From Pseudomonas putida (GTDB lineage Bacteria > Pseudomonadota > Gammaproteobacteria > Pseudomonadales > Pseudomonadaceae), in contig NZ_JANHLC010000003.1 in the NCBI RefSeq assembly GCF_028682395.1, positions 62,001-126,000 of the forward strand: a DNA stretch of 64,000 nucleotides. Direction: 5' to 3'. The notes beneath the pieces were generated by a model, which worked only from the letters and a program-made list of their open reading frames with translations, made no database searches and had not been told where the DNA came from. Positions 27,185-36,477 of this stretch are shown in pieces (the first letter of the stretch is position 1; the number at the start of each line of letters is the position of its first letter). Both the position numbers and the translations under genes were made by a program.

Positions 27185-28521
27185 TCAGCCGCTCTTTCAA
27201 GGGCCGCGCAGCGCTGAACGACCAGCCGCTGCCGGAAGTCAGCAAGGCTCTGGTCGAAGACGCCCCGCGCGTGGTGCGCCTGACCATCTGGGCGATCAGT
27301 GCTTTCCTGGGGTTTATGTTGGCATGGTCCCATTACGCCCTGATTGACGAGGTCACCCGTGGCGATGGCAAGGCGATTCCTTCATCGAAACTGCAAAGAA
27401 TCCAGAATCTGGAAGGCGGTATCGTCGCCGAACTGTTCGTCCATGAAGGGCAGATCGTCGACGCCGGAGCGCCGTTGCTGCGCCTGGACGATACGCGCTT
27501 TGTCTCCACTGTCGACGAGACCGAGGCCGATCGTTTATCGCTGCTGCTGCGGGTCGAACGACTCAGCGCCGAAATCGAAGGGCGCCCGCTGAATATCCCC
27601 GAAGAAGTCCGCAGCGCCGCACCGAATCAGGCGCAGAACGAACAGTCGCTGTATGACAGCCGCCAGCAGCAATCGCAGGATGAAATCGGTGGTTTGCACG
27701 AGCAACTGATTCAGCGTCAGCAAGAGTTGCTCGAGTTTATCTCCAAGCAGACGCAGTACCGCCAAAGCCTGCGTTTGCAGCACGAGGAAATGACCCTGTC
27801 CGCGCCGCTGGTGAGCGCTGGCGCCATCTCCCGAGTGGAAATGCTACGCCTCAAACGCGCAGAAGTCGAAACCCGCGGCCAGTTGGACGCGATGACCCTG
27901 GCAATTCCCCGAGCCGAATCGGCGATCAAGGAAGTGCAGCGCAAGATCGACGAAACCCGGGGCAAGTACCGCAGCGAAACGCTGGCAAAGCTCAATGAAG
28001 CCCGGACCGAACTGAACAAGGCCCAGGCTACCGGCAAAGCCATGGAGGACCGGGTCAGCCGGACCCTGGTGACCTCACCCGTGCGGGGCATCGTCAAGCA
28101 ACTCCTGGTCAACACCATTGGCGGCGTGATCCAGCCGGGCAGCGATCTGGTGGAAATCGTCCCCCTGGATGACACCTTACTGGTGGAGGCGAAGATTCGG
28201 CCCCAGGACATCGCTTTCCTGCATCCGGGACAGGAGGCAGTCGTCAAATTCACCGCCTATGACTATACCGTCTATGGCGGTTTGAACGCCCATCTGGAAC
28301 ACATCGGTGCCGACACCCTCACCGATGACGATAATAAAAACACCTATTACCTCATCAAGCTCCGTACTGAGCGCAGTCACCTCGGAACAGATGAGCAGCC
28401 GTTGCTGATCATCCCGGGGATGGTGGCTTCGGTGGACATCATCACCGGCAAGAAAAGCATTCTCAGCTACCTGCTCAAGCCGATCATTCGCGCCCGTGCC
28501 GAAGCGTTGCGTGAGCGTTGA
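27181..28521 (+). CDS. Type I secretion membrane-fusion protein, LapC/HlyD-like
   Basis: A 446-residue periplasmic adaptor. One membrane segment near residues 27-48 (LTIWAISAFLGFMLAWSHYAL), a lipoyl/barrel-sandwich half (GGIVAELFVHEGQIVDAG), a long coiled coil (about 100-290) and a beta-barrel with the HlyD signature (RTLVTSPVRGIVKQL, then AFLHPGQEAVVKFTAYDY) are visible. It links the ABC exporter to the TolC-like channel. The GTG at 27181 overlaps the ABC stop. The gene ends 44 bp from the convergent etfB. Confidence 0.94.
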   Translation: MISRSFKGRAALNDQPLPEVSKALVEDAPRVVRLTIWAISAFLGFMLAWSHYALIDEVTRGDGKAIPSSKLQRIQNLEGGIVAELFVHEGQIVDAGAPLLRLDDTRFVSTVDETEADRLSLLLRVERLSAEIEGRPLNIPEEVRSAAPNQAQNEQSLYDSRQQQSQDEIGGLHEQLIQRQQELLEFISKQTQYRQSLRLQHEEMTLSAPLVSAGAISRVEMLRLKRAEVETRGQLDAMTLAIPRAESAIKEVQRKIDETRGKYRSETLAKLNEARTELNKAQATGKAMEDRVSRTLVTSPVRGIVKQLLVNTIGGVIQPGSDLVEIVPLDDTLLVEAKIRPQDIAFLHPGQEAVVKFTAYDYTVYGGLNAHLEHIGADTLTDDDNKNTYYLIKLRTERSHLGTDEQPLLIIPGMVASVDIITGKKSILSYLLKPIIRARAEALRER

Positions 28522-28565
28522 TGCCGTGCTGTAGAGGCCGATACTCAGCGCATCTTTATCGCGAG

Positions 28566-29336
28566 CTACCGCACCACACCCTCTTCGATCAGCAACTTGA
28601 GAATGGCCTCGGCACCCGCCTCGGCACTCAGGCCCTTGAGCACTTGGCCGCTGCCACCGCTGGCCTTGGCCGTGGCCGCTTTCATCCGGTCCGCACCACT
28701 CTTGGCCTTGATCACTTTCAAGCGCTTGGGCCGGGGCTTGGCCGGTTGTAGGGGCGAGCCTGTGAATAACTCATCTTCGACAATCTCCACCTGTCGCGCC
28801 TGCAAAACACCGCGTCGCGCCGGGCCAAAGGCACTTTGCCGGGGCTTGGGCGCAGCGTTATCCACAGTGGCGACAAACGGCAGGCGCACTTTCAGGCGCC
28901 GCCGCTGCCCACGGGGCAATGCCTGCAATACCTGGGCAACCCCGGCCTCAATGTTCTCGACCGCGGCCAGCCCTACCACCAGCGGCCACCCCAGTCGCTC
29001 GGCCAGCAAAAATGGCAGCATGCCCGAGCCTTCGCCGGTTTCTGCCTGGCTGCCGGCGAGCACCATCTGGGTGTCGGTATCGCGCAGATAGTCGCCCAGC
29101 ACCGGTAAGGCATCGCTGCCGGCGGGCTGCTCCAACACATGCAACTGCTCCAGGCCCATGCCCAGGTAGGCCCGCAGGGCCGGCTCGCTACTCGCGCCGG
29201 CATGCAGCACCTGCAAGTCATGGCCTGCCAGTTGCAGGCCCAGTTCCACCGCCCGCGCATCCTGCTCGGCGCGCCGCGCGCGGCCGGAGGTCGGGTGGGC
29301 GCCGATGGACACCAGGCTGACGATCTTCATGTGCAT
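28566..29336 (-). CDS. etfB: Electron transfer flavoprotein, beta subunit of the dimethylglycine system
   Basis: A 256-residue ETF beta-like protein (MHMKIVSLVSIGAHPTSGR; PVVGLAAVENIEAGVAQVL; RRLKVRLPFVATV). It probably accepts electrons from the dimethylglycine dehydrogenase DgcAB together with the adjacent alpha subunit and passes them to the quinone pool. It is the last gene of the dgc operon. Two close ATGs are possible (29336 and 29330), with GGAAGAG upstream. The C-terminus has a long Lys/Ala-rich tail compared with housekeeping ETF. The assignment rests on fold and position. Confidence 0.85.
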   Translation of the reverse strand: MHMKIVSLVSIGAHPTSGRARRAEQDARAVELGLQLAGHDLQVLHAGASSEPALRAYLGMGLEQLHVLEQPAGSDALPVLGDYLRDTDTQMVLAGSQAETGEGSGMLPFLLAERLGWPLVVGLAAVENIEAGVAQVLQALPRGQRRRLKVRLPFVATVDNAAPKPRQSAFGPARRGVLQARQVEIVEDELFTGSPLQPAKPRPKRLKVIKAKSGADRMKAATAKASGGSGQVLKGLSAEAGAEAILKLLIEEGVVR

Positions 29337-29352
29337 AATCTCTTCCCTACCC

Positions 29353-30573
29353 CTAGGCCGCATCGCGCTTGGCTGCTTGACGGTACGCCGTGATCGCAGC
29401 GATCAAGGCCTGCAGGATCTGTGTGCTGTCGCCAATGACCGAAAGGTCCGCCCGCTTGATCATGTCGCACCCTGGATCGAGGTTGATCGCCACCACTTTG
29501 TCGCAGGCGCCAATCCCCTGCAGGTGCTGGATCGCGCCGGAGATCCCGACAGCCACATACACCCGCGCCGTCACCCAGATACCACTGGCGCCGACCTGGC
29601 GCTCACGGGCCATGAAACCGTCATCCACCGCCACCCGCGAGGCGCCTTCGGTCGCGCCCAGGGCCGCCGCCGCCTGGTGGAACAGCGGCCAGTCCCTGAC
29701 CCCGTTGCCACCGGACACAATAAACTCCGCCTCGGCCATCGGTATCGCCGCCGGATCCACCGCCACCGCCCCCAGGTCCTCAATCCGCGCCAGGCTGCGC
29801 GCCACGCTTGTGGATAACTCCACCGGCAGGGCTTCATGGCGGGTTTCACTGACCGGCTCGGCACATTCCGCCGCAGCCAGAATCAGGCGCGACACAGGTC
29901 GGGCCAGATCCTGCAAACCGGCACCCGCGCGACCGACACACTGGCTATCCTTGACCTGCCAGACCCGCGTCGCGGGGCGTTCACCCAGGGCCGCAGCAAA
30001 ACGCCGCCCCAGTTCGCCGCCGCCATTGCGGCTATCCGGTAGCAGCCAGTGGCGCGGGCCAAATTGGTTATCCACAGCCCGCAGGCCTTGGACTCGCTGC
30101 TCCGGTGCATAACCACTGAACTCATTGCCCTCCAGCACCAGGAGCCGGTCGACGCCCGCCGTGGCAAATGCGCGCTCCTTGTGTTCACCAAACACCACCG
30201 CCAGGACCGCTCCGTCGGCACCCGCCAACTGCCGGGCGAGGCCGAGCAGGTCGCGGTCATGGCTGCTCAGGCGCCCGCCGACCATATCCGGCACAACGTT
30301 GATATAGAACGCCGGCTGCATCACTTGATGCAGCGGTAATGGGACCTCGGTCGCCGCGCTGCGCTTGGCGTTACCGCCTTGCTGGGCGCCGCTGCGGTCG
30401 ATCCGCTTGAGACCGGCTGGGCCGATAAACCCCAGCCCGTGGGGATTCTTGCGCACCAGCCCATTGGGTCCCATCCAGCTGTGGACCTGTAGCTGCATGG
30501 CCGCATGCAGCGGGTGCAGACGGTTGCGGGCAATCCATTCGGCCCGTGGGTCGCGGCGAATAATCTCGCTCAT
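29353..30573 (-). CDS. etfA: Electron transfer flavoprotein, alpha subunit of the dimethylglycine system
   Basis: A 406-residue ETF alpha-like protein. The C-terminal FAD domain is recognisable (RQVGASGIWVTARVYVAVGI then GAIQHLQGIGACDKVVAINL). About 90 residues at the N-terminus, ending near RSAATEVPLPLHQV, go beyond the usual ETF alpha fold. The ATG at 30573 overlaps the dgcB stop by one base, with GGAGGTGCACTG as ribosome site. It forms a pair with etfB 16 bp downstream. In P. aeruginosa the matching genes belong to the dimethylglycine catabolic operon. Confidence 0.85.
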   Translation of the reverse strand: MSEIIRRDPRAEWIARNRLHPLHAAMQLQVHSWMGPNGLVRKNPHGLGFIGPAGLKRIDRSGAQQGGNAKRSAATEVPLPLHQVMQPAFYINVVPDMVGGRLSSHDRDLLGLARQLAGADGAVLAVVFGEHKERAFATAGVDRLLVLEGNEFSGYAPEQRVQGLRAVDNQFGPRHWLLPDSRNGGGELGRRFAAALGERPATRVWQVKDSQCVGRAGAGLQDLARPVSRLILAAAECAEPVSETRHEALPVELSTSVARSLARIEDLGAVAVDPAAIPMAEAEFIVSGGNGVRDWPLFHQAAAALGATEGASRVAVDDGFMARERQVGASGIWVTARVYVAVGISGAIQHLQGIGACDKVVAINLDPGCDMIKRADLSVIGDSTQILQALIAAITAYRQAAKRDAA

Positions 30574-32519
30574 CAGTGCACCTCCGCCGTTTCGCGTTTG
30601 CTCGGTACGGACGAGGTACCCGAGGCGTCTTCCAACAACGCCTCAGCCACCAGCTCGGCAAGATCCTTGATCAGCGGCCGGGGTTCGACCACCCCTTCGA
30701 GCATCGCCGTGCATTGTGGACAACCCACGGCCACCAGGTCGGCGCCGGTCTCGCGGATATCCTCCATACGCATATCGGGAATCCGCTGCTTGCCGGGAAT
30801 ATCGGTGATCGGTGCTCCGCCACCGCCGCCGCAGCAACGGGAGCGGAAGCCGGAACGTTGCATTTCCCGGACTTCGATCCCCAAAGCCCGCAGCACCTCG
30901 CGAGGCGCCTCGTATTCACCGTTGTAGCGACCCAGGTAGCAGGGATCGTGATACGTGACGCTATTGCCCTTGTGCTGGCCCAGATTTAACGCGCCCTGGC
31001 CAATCAGTTCGGCCATGTAGCCGCTGTGGTGCTGCACCAGGTAGTGGCCATCGAAGGCGCCGTACTCGTTTTTCAATACGTGAAAACTGTGGGGGTCGCA
31101 GGTCACGATACGGTTGAAGCTGTACTTGGCCAGGGTCTGGATATTGCGCCGGGCCAGCAACTGGAACGTCGCCTCATCGCCCAGACGCCGCGCTACATCA
31201 CCGCTATCGCGCTCTTCCAGCCCCAGTACGGCAAAGTCGACATTGGCCGCTTTCAGCACTTTGACAAAGGCCCGCAGGGTCCGCTGGTTGCGCATATCGA
31301 ACGCGCCATCGCCGACCCAGAACAGCACGTCGGTCGCTTTCTTGTCGGCGAGCAGATTGAGGTTCAAGTCCGCCGCCCAGTTCATCCGCCCGCCAGGCGC
31401 AAAGCCGCCGGGGTTGTCGGTAGCGATCAGGTTTTCCAGGACTTCAGCGCCCTTGTTCGGGGTCGCGCCTTTCTCCAGGGTCAGGTGCCGGCGCATATCA
31501 ACGATGGCATCGACGTGTTCGATCATCATCGGGCACTCCTCGACACACGCACGGCAGGTGGTACACGACCACAGTGTCTGCGCATCGACCAGGCCATTGA
31601 CGATAGGTTGGTGGGGGTTACCGCCATGTTCGCCCAGTGGCATGCCTGGATAAGGGCTGCCGGCAAAGTGCGCATCGGTGCCGCCGGCCAGGCCGACGAC
31701 CATATCCTGGATCAGCTTTTTCGGGTTCAACGGCTGCCCGGCGGCGAACGCCGGGCAAGCAGCTTCGCACTTGCCGCATTGCACACAGGCATCGAAACCG
31801 AGCAACTGGTTCCAGGTAAAATCCACCGGCTTTTCCACGCCCAGGGGGGCGTGCGGATCGCTGAGGTCGAGGGGTTTGAGGCCCGTCGAGCGGCCGCCGC
31901 CAAAACGCTCGGCACGCCGATGCCAGGCCAGATGCAGGGCCCCGGCAAATGCGTGTTTCATCGGCCCGCCCCAGGTCATGCCGAAGAACAGCTCCGACAC
32001 GCCCCACAACACCCCAAGCCCCAGCAACACGGCCAATACCCAACCGCCAAAGTCGGCCGGCAGCAGGCCTGCCACCGGCAGGGTCGCGATAAAGAAACTC
32101 GCGGAAAAGGCCAACAGGCTTTTGGGCAGCCGCATCCACGGCCCCTTCGATAGACGGCTGGGTGGCTGGCGCCGGCGCAGTGCGACAAAGATCGCCCCGC
32201 CAAACATCAGCAACGTCGCCGCCAGCAGGGCATAGCCGAGCAGTGGGTGATGCAGCCCGAACCCATGCACAAGGATCGCCAGCACTGCCGCCAGTACAAA
32301 ACCGCCCGCCGTGGCCACGTGGGTATTGGCCATGTATTTATCCCGCGCCACCACATGGTGCAGATCGACCCTATAGCGCTTGGGCATGGCCAGCAGGCCA
32401 GCGAGCAGATCGACCTTGGCCGGCCGCCCCCGCCGCCACATGGCCGCCCGCCGAAAAGCCCCCAGAACAGCCAGGCCTAGCGCAGCAAAAAGCAGAAGGG
32501 GAAGCACAAAACTCAGCAT
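30573..32519 (-). CDS. dgcB: Dimethylglycine catabolism iron-sulfur protein DgcB
   Basis: A 648-residue membrane-linked Fe-S protein. Several N-terminal membrane helices (MLSFVLPLLLFAALGLAVL; others near residues 75-180) precede two 4Fe-4S motifs (CVQCGKCEAACPAF, CTTCRACVEECPMM). A cysteine-rich heterodisulfide-reductase-like C-terminus follows (YHDPCYLGRYN, SRCCGGGGGAP). It is thought to act with DgcA and the ETF pair in dimethylglycine oxidation. The frame opens at 32585, but the ATG at 32519 with CGAGGACACCTCC before it starts the first helix. A 210-bp gap with a large stem-loop separates it from dgcA. Confidence 0.94.
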   Translation of the reverse strand: MLSFVLPLLLFAALGLAVLGAFRRAAMWRRGRPAKVDLLAGLLAMPKRYRVDLHHVVARDKYMANTHVATAGGFVLAAVLAILVHGFGLHHPLLGYALLAATLLMFGGAIFVALRRRQPPSRLSKGPWMRLPKSLLAFSASFFIATLPVAGLLPADFGGWVLAVLLGLGVLWGVSELFFGMTWGGPMKHAFAGALHLAWHRRAERFGGGRSTGLKPLDLSDPHAPLGVEKPVDFTWNQLLGFDACVQCGKCEAACPAFAAGQPLNPKKLIQDMVVGLAGGTDAHFAGSPYPGMPLGEHGGNPHQPIVNGLVDAQTLWSCTTCRACVEECPMMIEHVDAIVDMRRHLTLEKGATPNKGAEVLENLIATDNPGGFAPGGRMNWAADLNLNLLADKKATDVLFWVGDGAFDMRNQRTLRAFVKVLKAANVDFAVLGLEERDSGDVARRLGDEATFQLLARRNIQTLAKYSFNRIVTCDPHSFHVLKNEYGAFDGHYLVQHHSGYMAELIGQGALNLGQHKGNSVTYHDPCYLGRYNGEYEAPREVLRALGIEVREMQRSGFRSRCCGGGGGAPITDIPGKQRIPDMRMEDIRETGADLVAVGCPQCTAMLEGVVEPRPLIKDLAELVAEALLEDASGTSSVPSKRETAEVH

Positions 32520-32653
32520 GGAGGTGTCCTCGGGGAGGACAGCGGCAAGTGGCAAGCTCCAAACGGCAAGTACCGCGCCGCGCAAGGCGTCACGTCTGCC
32601 TTAAAGCTACCGACTACCGCTGCCCTCAAAGATCGAATGCAGCGCAAACCTCA

Positions 32654-32704
32654 AGCGGCAAGCCGCCCGAAAAAGCAGCAACCCGCTCTGCGCGGCTTGC
32701 CGCT
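32654..32704 (-). other. Large intercistronic stem-loop between dgcA and dgcB
   Basis: Two perfect 13-base arms, AGCGGCAAGCCGC (32654-32666) and GCGGCTTGCCGCT (32692-32704), enclose a 25-base loop in the dgcA-dgcB gap. The whole gap (32520-32729) is built of degenerate GGCAAG/CTTGCC motifs common between Pseudomonas genes. In mRNA it would fold strongly and could set the dgcA to dgcB ratio. Confidence 0.7.
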
Positions 32705-32729
32705 CTTGGCTTGCTGCTCGCCGCTGCGT

Positions 32730-34790
32730 TTAAAAATCTTTGCAAAGGCGCAGGGCGTCATAGATGGCCGCGTGGGTATTGCGCTGGGCCACGCAGTCGC
32801 CGATCCGGAACAGCAGGTAGCCGTCACCCGGTTCGCTCAGCACAGGCTGGGGCTTGATCGCGAACAGCGCTTCGACATCCATCTGGCCCTTGTTCCGCGA
32901 GTCGGCCTTGAGCCCGTAGTAAAGCGCCTCGTCCGGCCGTACACCGTTCTCCACCACCACCTGGTCGACCACCCGCTCCTCCTTGGCGCCGGTGTATTCG
33001 TTTTCCAGCACCGCTATCAGCTTGTCGCCCTCGCGATAGACCTTCTCCAGCATCATGTCGCCGGTCATGATCACTTCCTTGGGATACATGCTGCGGTAGT
33101 AGGTCGGGAACGAGGTGCCGCCAATGGCCACGCCCGGCTTGATATCGTCGGTGACAATCTCGACCTGGCACCCCTTGTCCGCCAGGAAGTCAGCCACCGA
33201 CATCCCGGTGAATTCGCAGATGGTGTCGTAGACCAGCACGTTCTTGCCCGGCGCCACCTTGCCGTCGAGCACGTCCCAACTGCTGACGACCAGCCCTTCG
33301 GCGGCGCCCCACTGTTCGTTCTGCTCGATAAACGGATGACCGCCGACGGCCAGTACCACGATATCGGGGCGTAAATCGAGAATGGTCGCGACGTCGGCCG
33401 CCGTGCCCAGGCGCAGGTCGACTTTCAAACGCGCCAGCTCCAGTTGGAACCAACGGGTGATCCCGGCGATCTGGTCGCGCTGCGGGGCCTTGGACGCGGT
33501 GGTGATCTGCCCGCCAATCGCGTCCTTCTTCTCGAACAGGGTCACGTCATGGCCGCGCTCGGCCGCCACGCGCGCCGCCTCCATACCGGCCGGGCCGGCA
33601 CCGACCACCACGACTTTGCGCTTGACCCCGGTGGACGGCTCGATGATATGGGGCACACCCATGTATTCGCGGGAGGTCGCCGCGTTCTGGATGCACAGCA
33701 CATCCAGGCCCTGGTACTGACGGTCGATGCAATAGTTGGCGCCGACGCATTGTTTGATCTGGTCGATCTGGCCCATCTTGATCTTGGCGATCAGGTGCGG
33801 GTCGGCCATATGGGCGCGGGTCATGCCGACCATATCGACATAACCGCCTTCGAGAATCCGCGTCGCCTGGTTGGGGTCCTTGATGTTCTGTGCATGCAGC
33901 ACCGGCACCTTGACCACTTCCTTGATCCCGGCTGCCAGGTGCAGGAAGGGCTCCGGCGGGAAACTCATGTTCGGAATCACGTTGGCCAGGGTGTTATGGG
34001 TATCGCACCCCGAGCCGACAACGCCGAGAAAATCGAGCATGCCCGTGGCGTCGTAGTACTGGGCGATCTGTTTCATATCTTCGTGGGACAGGCCATCGGG
34101 GTGGAACTCGTCACCACAGATGCGCATGCCGACGCAAAAGTCGTCGCCCACTTCGGCGCGTACCGCCTTGAGCACTTCCAGGCCGAATTTCATCCGCCCT
34201 TCAAAGGTGCCGCCCCATTCATCGGTGCGCTTGTTGACCCGCGGGCTCCAGAACTGGTCGATCATATGCTGGTGCACCGCCGACAGCTCAACGCCATCCA
34301 GGCCACCGGCCTTGGCGCGGCGCGCGGCCTGGGCGTAGTTGCCGATGACCCGCCAGATTTCTTCCGGCTCGATGGTCTTGCACGTCGCGCGGTGCACGGG
34401 CTCACGAATGCCCGAGGGCGACATCAACGTCGGCCAGTTGAAACCGTCCCAGCGCGAGCGCCGGCCCATATGGGTAATCTGAATCATGATCTTGGCGCCA
34501 TGCTTGTGCATGGCGTCGGCCAGGTTCTGGAAGTGCGGGATGATCCGGTCGGTGGCCAGGTTCACCGAGCTCCACCACTCCTGCGGGCTGTCGATGGCCA
34601 CCACCGAGGAGCCGCCGCAAATGGCCAGGCCGATACCGCCCTTGGCCTTCTCTTCGTAGTACTGCACGTACCGCGCGGTGGTCATGCCGCCGTCGGTAGC
34701 GTAGACCTCGGCGTGGGCGGTGCTGAGTACGCGGTTGCGGATAGTCAGTTTGCCGATCTGGATCGGCTGGAACATTGCTTCGAATGCCAT
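32730..34790 (-). CDS. dgcA: Dimethylglycine demethylase DgcA
   Basis: A 686-residue enzyme of the old-yellow-enzyme/trimethylamine-dehydrogenase family. An N-terminal FMN barrel (IQIGKLTIRNRVLSTAHAE) and an Fe-S cysteine cluster (CVGANYCIDRQYQGLDVLC) lead to a C-terminal FAD/NAD-binding half (KVVVVGAGPAGMEAARVAAE). It removes a methyl group from dimethylglycine to give sarcosine, passing electrons towards DgcB and ETF. It lies 15 bp after the DUF5943-type gene. Length and layout fit the family. Confidence 0.95.
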   Translation of the reverse strand: MAFEAMFQPIQIGKLTIRNRVLSTAHAEVYATDGGMTTARYVQYYEEKAKGGIGLAICGGSSVVAIDSPQEWWSSVNLATDRIIPHFQNLADAMHKHGAKIMIQITHMGRRSRWDGFNWPTLMSPSGIREPVHRATCKTIEPEEIWRVIGNYAQAARRAKAGGLDGVELSAVHQHMIDQFWSPRVNKRTDEWGGTFEGRMKFGLEVLKAVRAEVGDDFCVGMRICGDEFHPDGLSHEDMKQIAQYYDATGMLDFLGVVGSGCDTHNTLANVIPNMSFPPEPFLHLAAGIKEVVKVPVLHAQNIKDPNQATRILEGGYVDMVGMTRAHMADPHLIAKIKMGQIDQIKQCVGANYCIDRQYQGLDVLCIQNAATSREYMGVPHIIEPSTGVKRKVVVVGAGPAGMEAARVAAERGHDVTLFEKKDAIGGQITTASKAPQRDQIAGITRWFQLELARLKVDLRLGTAADVATILDLRPDIVVLAVGGHPFIEQNEQWGAAEGLVVSSWDVLDGKVAPGKNVLVYDTICEFTGMSVADFLADKGCQVEIVTDDIKPGVAIGGTSFPTYYRSMYPKEVIMTGDMMLEKVYREGDKLIAVLENEYTGAKEERVVDQVVVENGVRPDEALYYGLKADSRNKGQMDVEALFAIKPQPVLSEPGDGYLLFRIGDCVAQRNTHAAIYDALRLCKDF

Positions 34791-34805
34791 GGCGAACCCC
34801 TCGAC

Positions 34806-35336
34806 CTACAACGGTTTGACGATGAACAGGCCGTCATCGTGGCCTTCTTGCGAACCACCGTAGACCTGCTCGGCCACCGTGCGAATCGGGCTACCGCGTG
34901 CCGCGAGGATCTGGTCCATGGCGCCGGCAAACCAGCCGGTGAACATATAGTCGACCTTGCGCCCGACCTTGCCGTAGACATAGACAAACGCCGAGTGCTC
35001 GAGCTTGATGCTGGCGGTGCCTTGTTCCAGGACGATGTCCTGGATCTTGAACAGCCCCCAGCCGCGCTGGGACAGGCGCTTCATATAGTGTTCGAACACC
35101 GCCACGCCTTCGAGGCCATGACACTCGGCTTCCTTCTCGCACCAGTGCCAGGCGGATTTGTAGCCGGCCTTGTAGAGAATCTCGGCATAGGCTTCGGCGC
35201 CCAGCACTTCTTCGATGCCCATATGGTTGTTCACGAAAAAATGCCGCGGCACGTACAGCATCGGCAAGGCGTCAGAGGTCCAGACACCGGTTTCGCTGTC
35301 GACTTCGATGGGCAGTTGTGGGGCGATTTTGGCCAT
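34806..35336 (-). CDS. DUF5943-type 4-vinyl-reductase-like protein of the dgc operon
   Basis: A 176-residue protein of the small family always found directly upstream of dgcA (PA5397-like). A predicted 4-vinyl-reductase-like alpha/beta fold fits segments such as ALPMLYVPRHFFVNNHMGIE, FEHYMKRLSQRGWG and YMFTGWFAGAMDQIL. No catalytic residue set is recognised. The frame extends to 35516, but the ATG at 35336 has CCGGAGTTTGTGTTCC before it. It may help assemble or stabilise DgcAB. Function is not known. Confidence 0.8.
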   Translation of the reverse strand: MAKIAPQLPIEVDSETGVWTSDALPMLYVPRHFFVNNHMGIEEVLGAEAYAEILYKAGYKSAWHWCEKEAECHGLEGVAVFEHYMKRLSQRGWGLFKIQDIVLEQGTASIKLEHSAFVYVYGKVGRKVDYMFTGWFAGAMDQILAARGSPIRTVAEQVYGGSQEGHDDGLFIVKPL

Positions 35337-35499
35337 GGAACACAAACTCCGGAAAACTAGACTGAACGTGCGCGCCCAGGTGATGGTCGCTGCGCTGTTG
35401 AATAAACCCGCCGCGTGATGAGGTCCGAAGCCCTGGCGAGCGCATCGAGAGCGAGGGTCTGACGCCGCTATCGACGGATGCCGTAGGCTCCAGGGCTCA

Positions 35500-36477
35500 T
35501 CACTCGCCCCAGACATCCTTCAGAACATTGACCCAGTTCTCGCCCATGATCTTGCGCACCACGCGCTCGGGATGGCCGCGCTTGAGCAGGGTTTCGGTGA
35601 GGTTGGGGAACTCGCCCACGGTGCGGATGCCCAGGGGGTTGATGATCTTGCCGAAGCTGGTCAGGCGGCGGGCATAGCCCTTGTCGTGGGTCAGGTACTC
35701 GAAGAAGTCCTGGCCATGGCCCTGGGTAAAGTCGGTACCGATACCGATAGCGTCTTCACCGACGATATTCATGGTGTATTCGATGGCTTCGGCGTAGTCG
35801 TCGATGGTCGAGTCGATGCCCTTGGCCAGAAACGGCGCAAACATGGTCACGCCCACAAAACCGCCGTGGTCGGCGATGAATTTCAGTTCCTCGTCGGACT
35901 TGTTGCGCGGGTGCTCCTTGAGCCCGGACGGCAGGCAATGGGAGTAGCAGACCGGCTTCTTCGATTCGAGAATGACTTCCTCACTGGTCTTGGAGCCGAC
36001 ATGGGACAGGTCGCACATGACCCCCACACGGTTCATCTCGGCAACGATTTCGCGACCAAAGCCCGACAGGCCACCGTCGCGCTCGTAGCAGCCGGTACCC
36101 ACCAGGTTCTGGGTGTTGTAGCACATCTGCACGATGCCCACGCCCAGCTGCTTGAAGAGGTCGACATAGGCAATCTGGTCCTCGAAGGCATGGGCGTTCT
36201 GGAAGCCAAACAGGATGCCGGTCTTGCCTTGTTCCTTAGCCTTACGGATATCGGCGGTGCTGCGTACCGCGAGCACCAGGTCGCTGTTTTCACGGATCAG
36301 TTTCTGGCTGGCGGCAATGCTGTTCATCGTCGCCTGGAAGCCTTCCCACACCGAAACGGTGCAGTTGGCGGCGGTCAGGCCACCTTTGCGCATGTCCTCG
36401 AACAGCTCACGGTTCCACTTGGCAATGATCAGCCCGTCGATAACGATGCTGTCGGCGTGCAGTTCGGCTGGGCTCAT
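35500..36477 (-). CDS. Membrane-dipeptidase-family (M19) hydrolase
   Basis: A 325-residue renal-dipeptidase-like amidohydrolase. It shows the metal-site pattern MCDLSHVG and CYSHCLPSGLKEHPRNKSDE, then GIGTDFTQGHGQDFFEYL and a C-terminal FPNLTETLLKRGH. It is the first gene of the dgc operon, as in P. aeruginosa (PA5396-like), but its substrate in betaine catabolism is unknown. An in-frame upstream region to 36618 is probably not translated. The ATG at 36477 follows TAGGGGACCGCCTG. The usual N-terminal HxD motif appears changed (VIDGLIIAKWNRE), so the activity may differ from true dipeptidases. Confidence 0.85.
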   Translation of the reverse strand: MSPAELHADSIVIDGLIIAKWNRELFEDMRKGGLTAANCTVSVWEGFQATMNSIAASQKLIRENSDLVLAVRSTADIRKAKEQGKTGILFGFQNAHAFEDQIAYVDLFKQLGVGIVQMCYNTQNLVGTGCYERDGGLSGFGREIVAEMNRVGVMCDLSHVGSKTSEEVILESKKPVCYSHCLPSGLKEHPRNKSDEELKFIADHGGFVGVTMFAPFLAKGIDSTIDDYAEAIEYTMNIVGEDAIGIGTDFTQGHGQDFFEYLTHDKGYARRLTSFGKIINPLGIRTVGEFPNLTETLLKRGHPERVVRKIMGENWVNVLKDVWGE

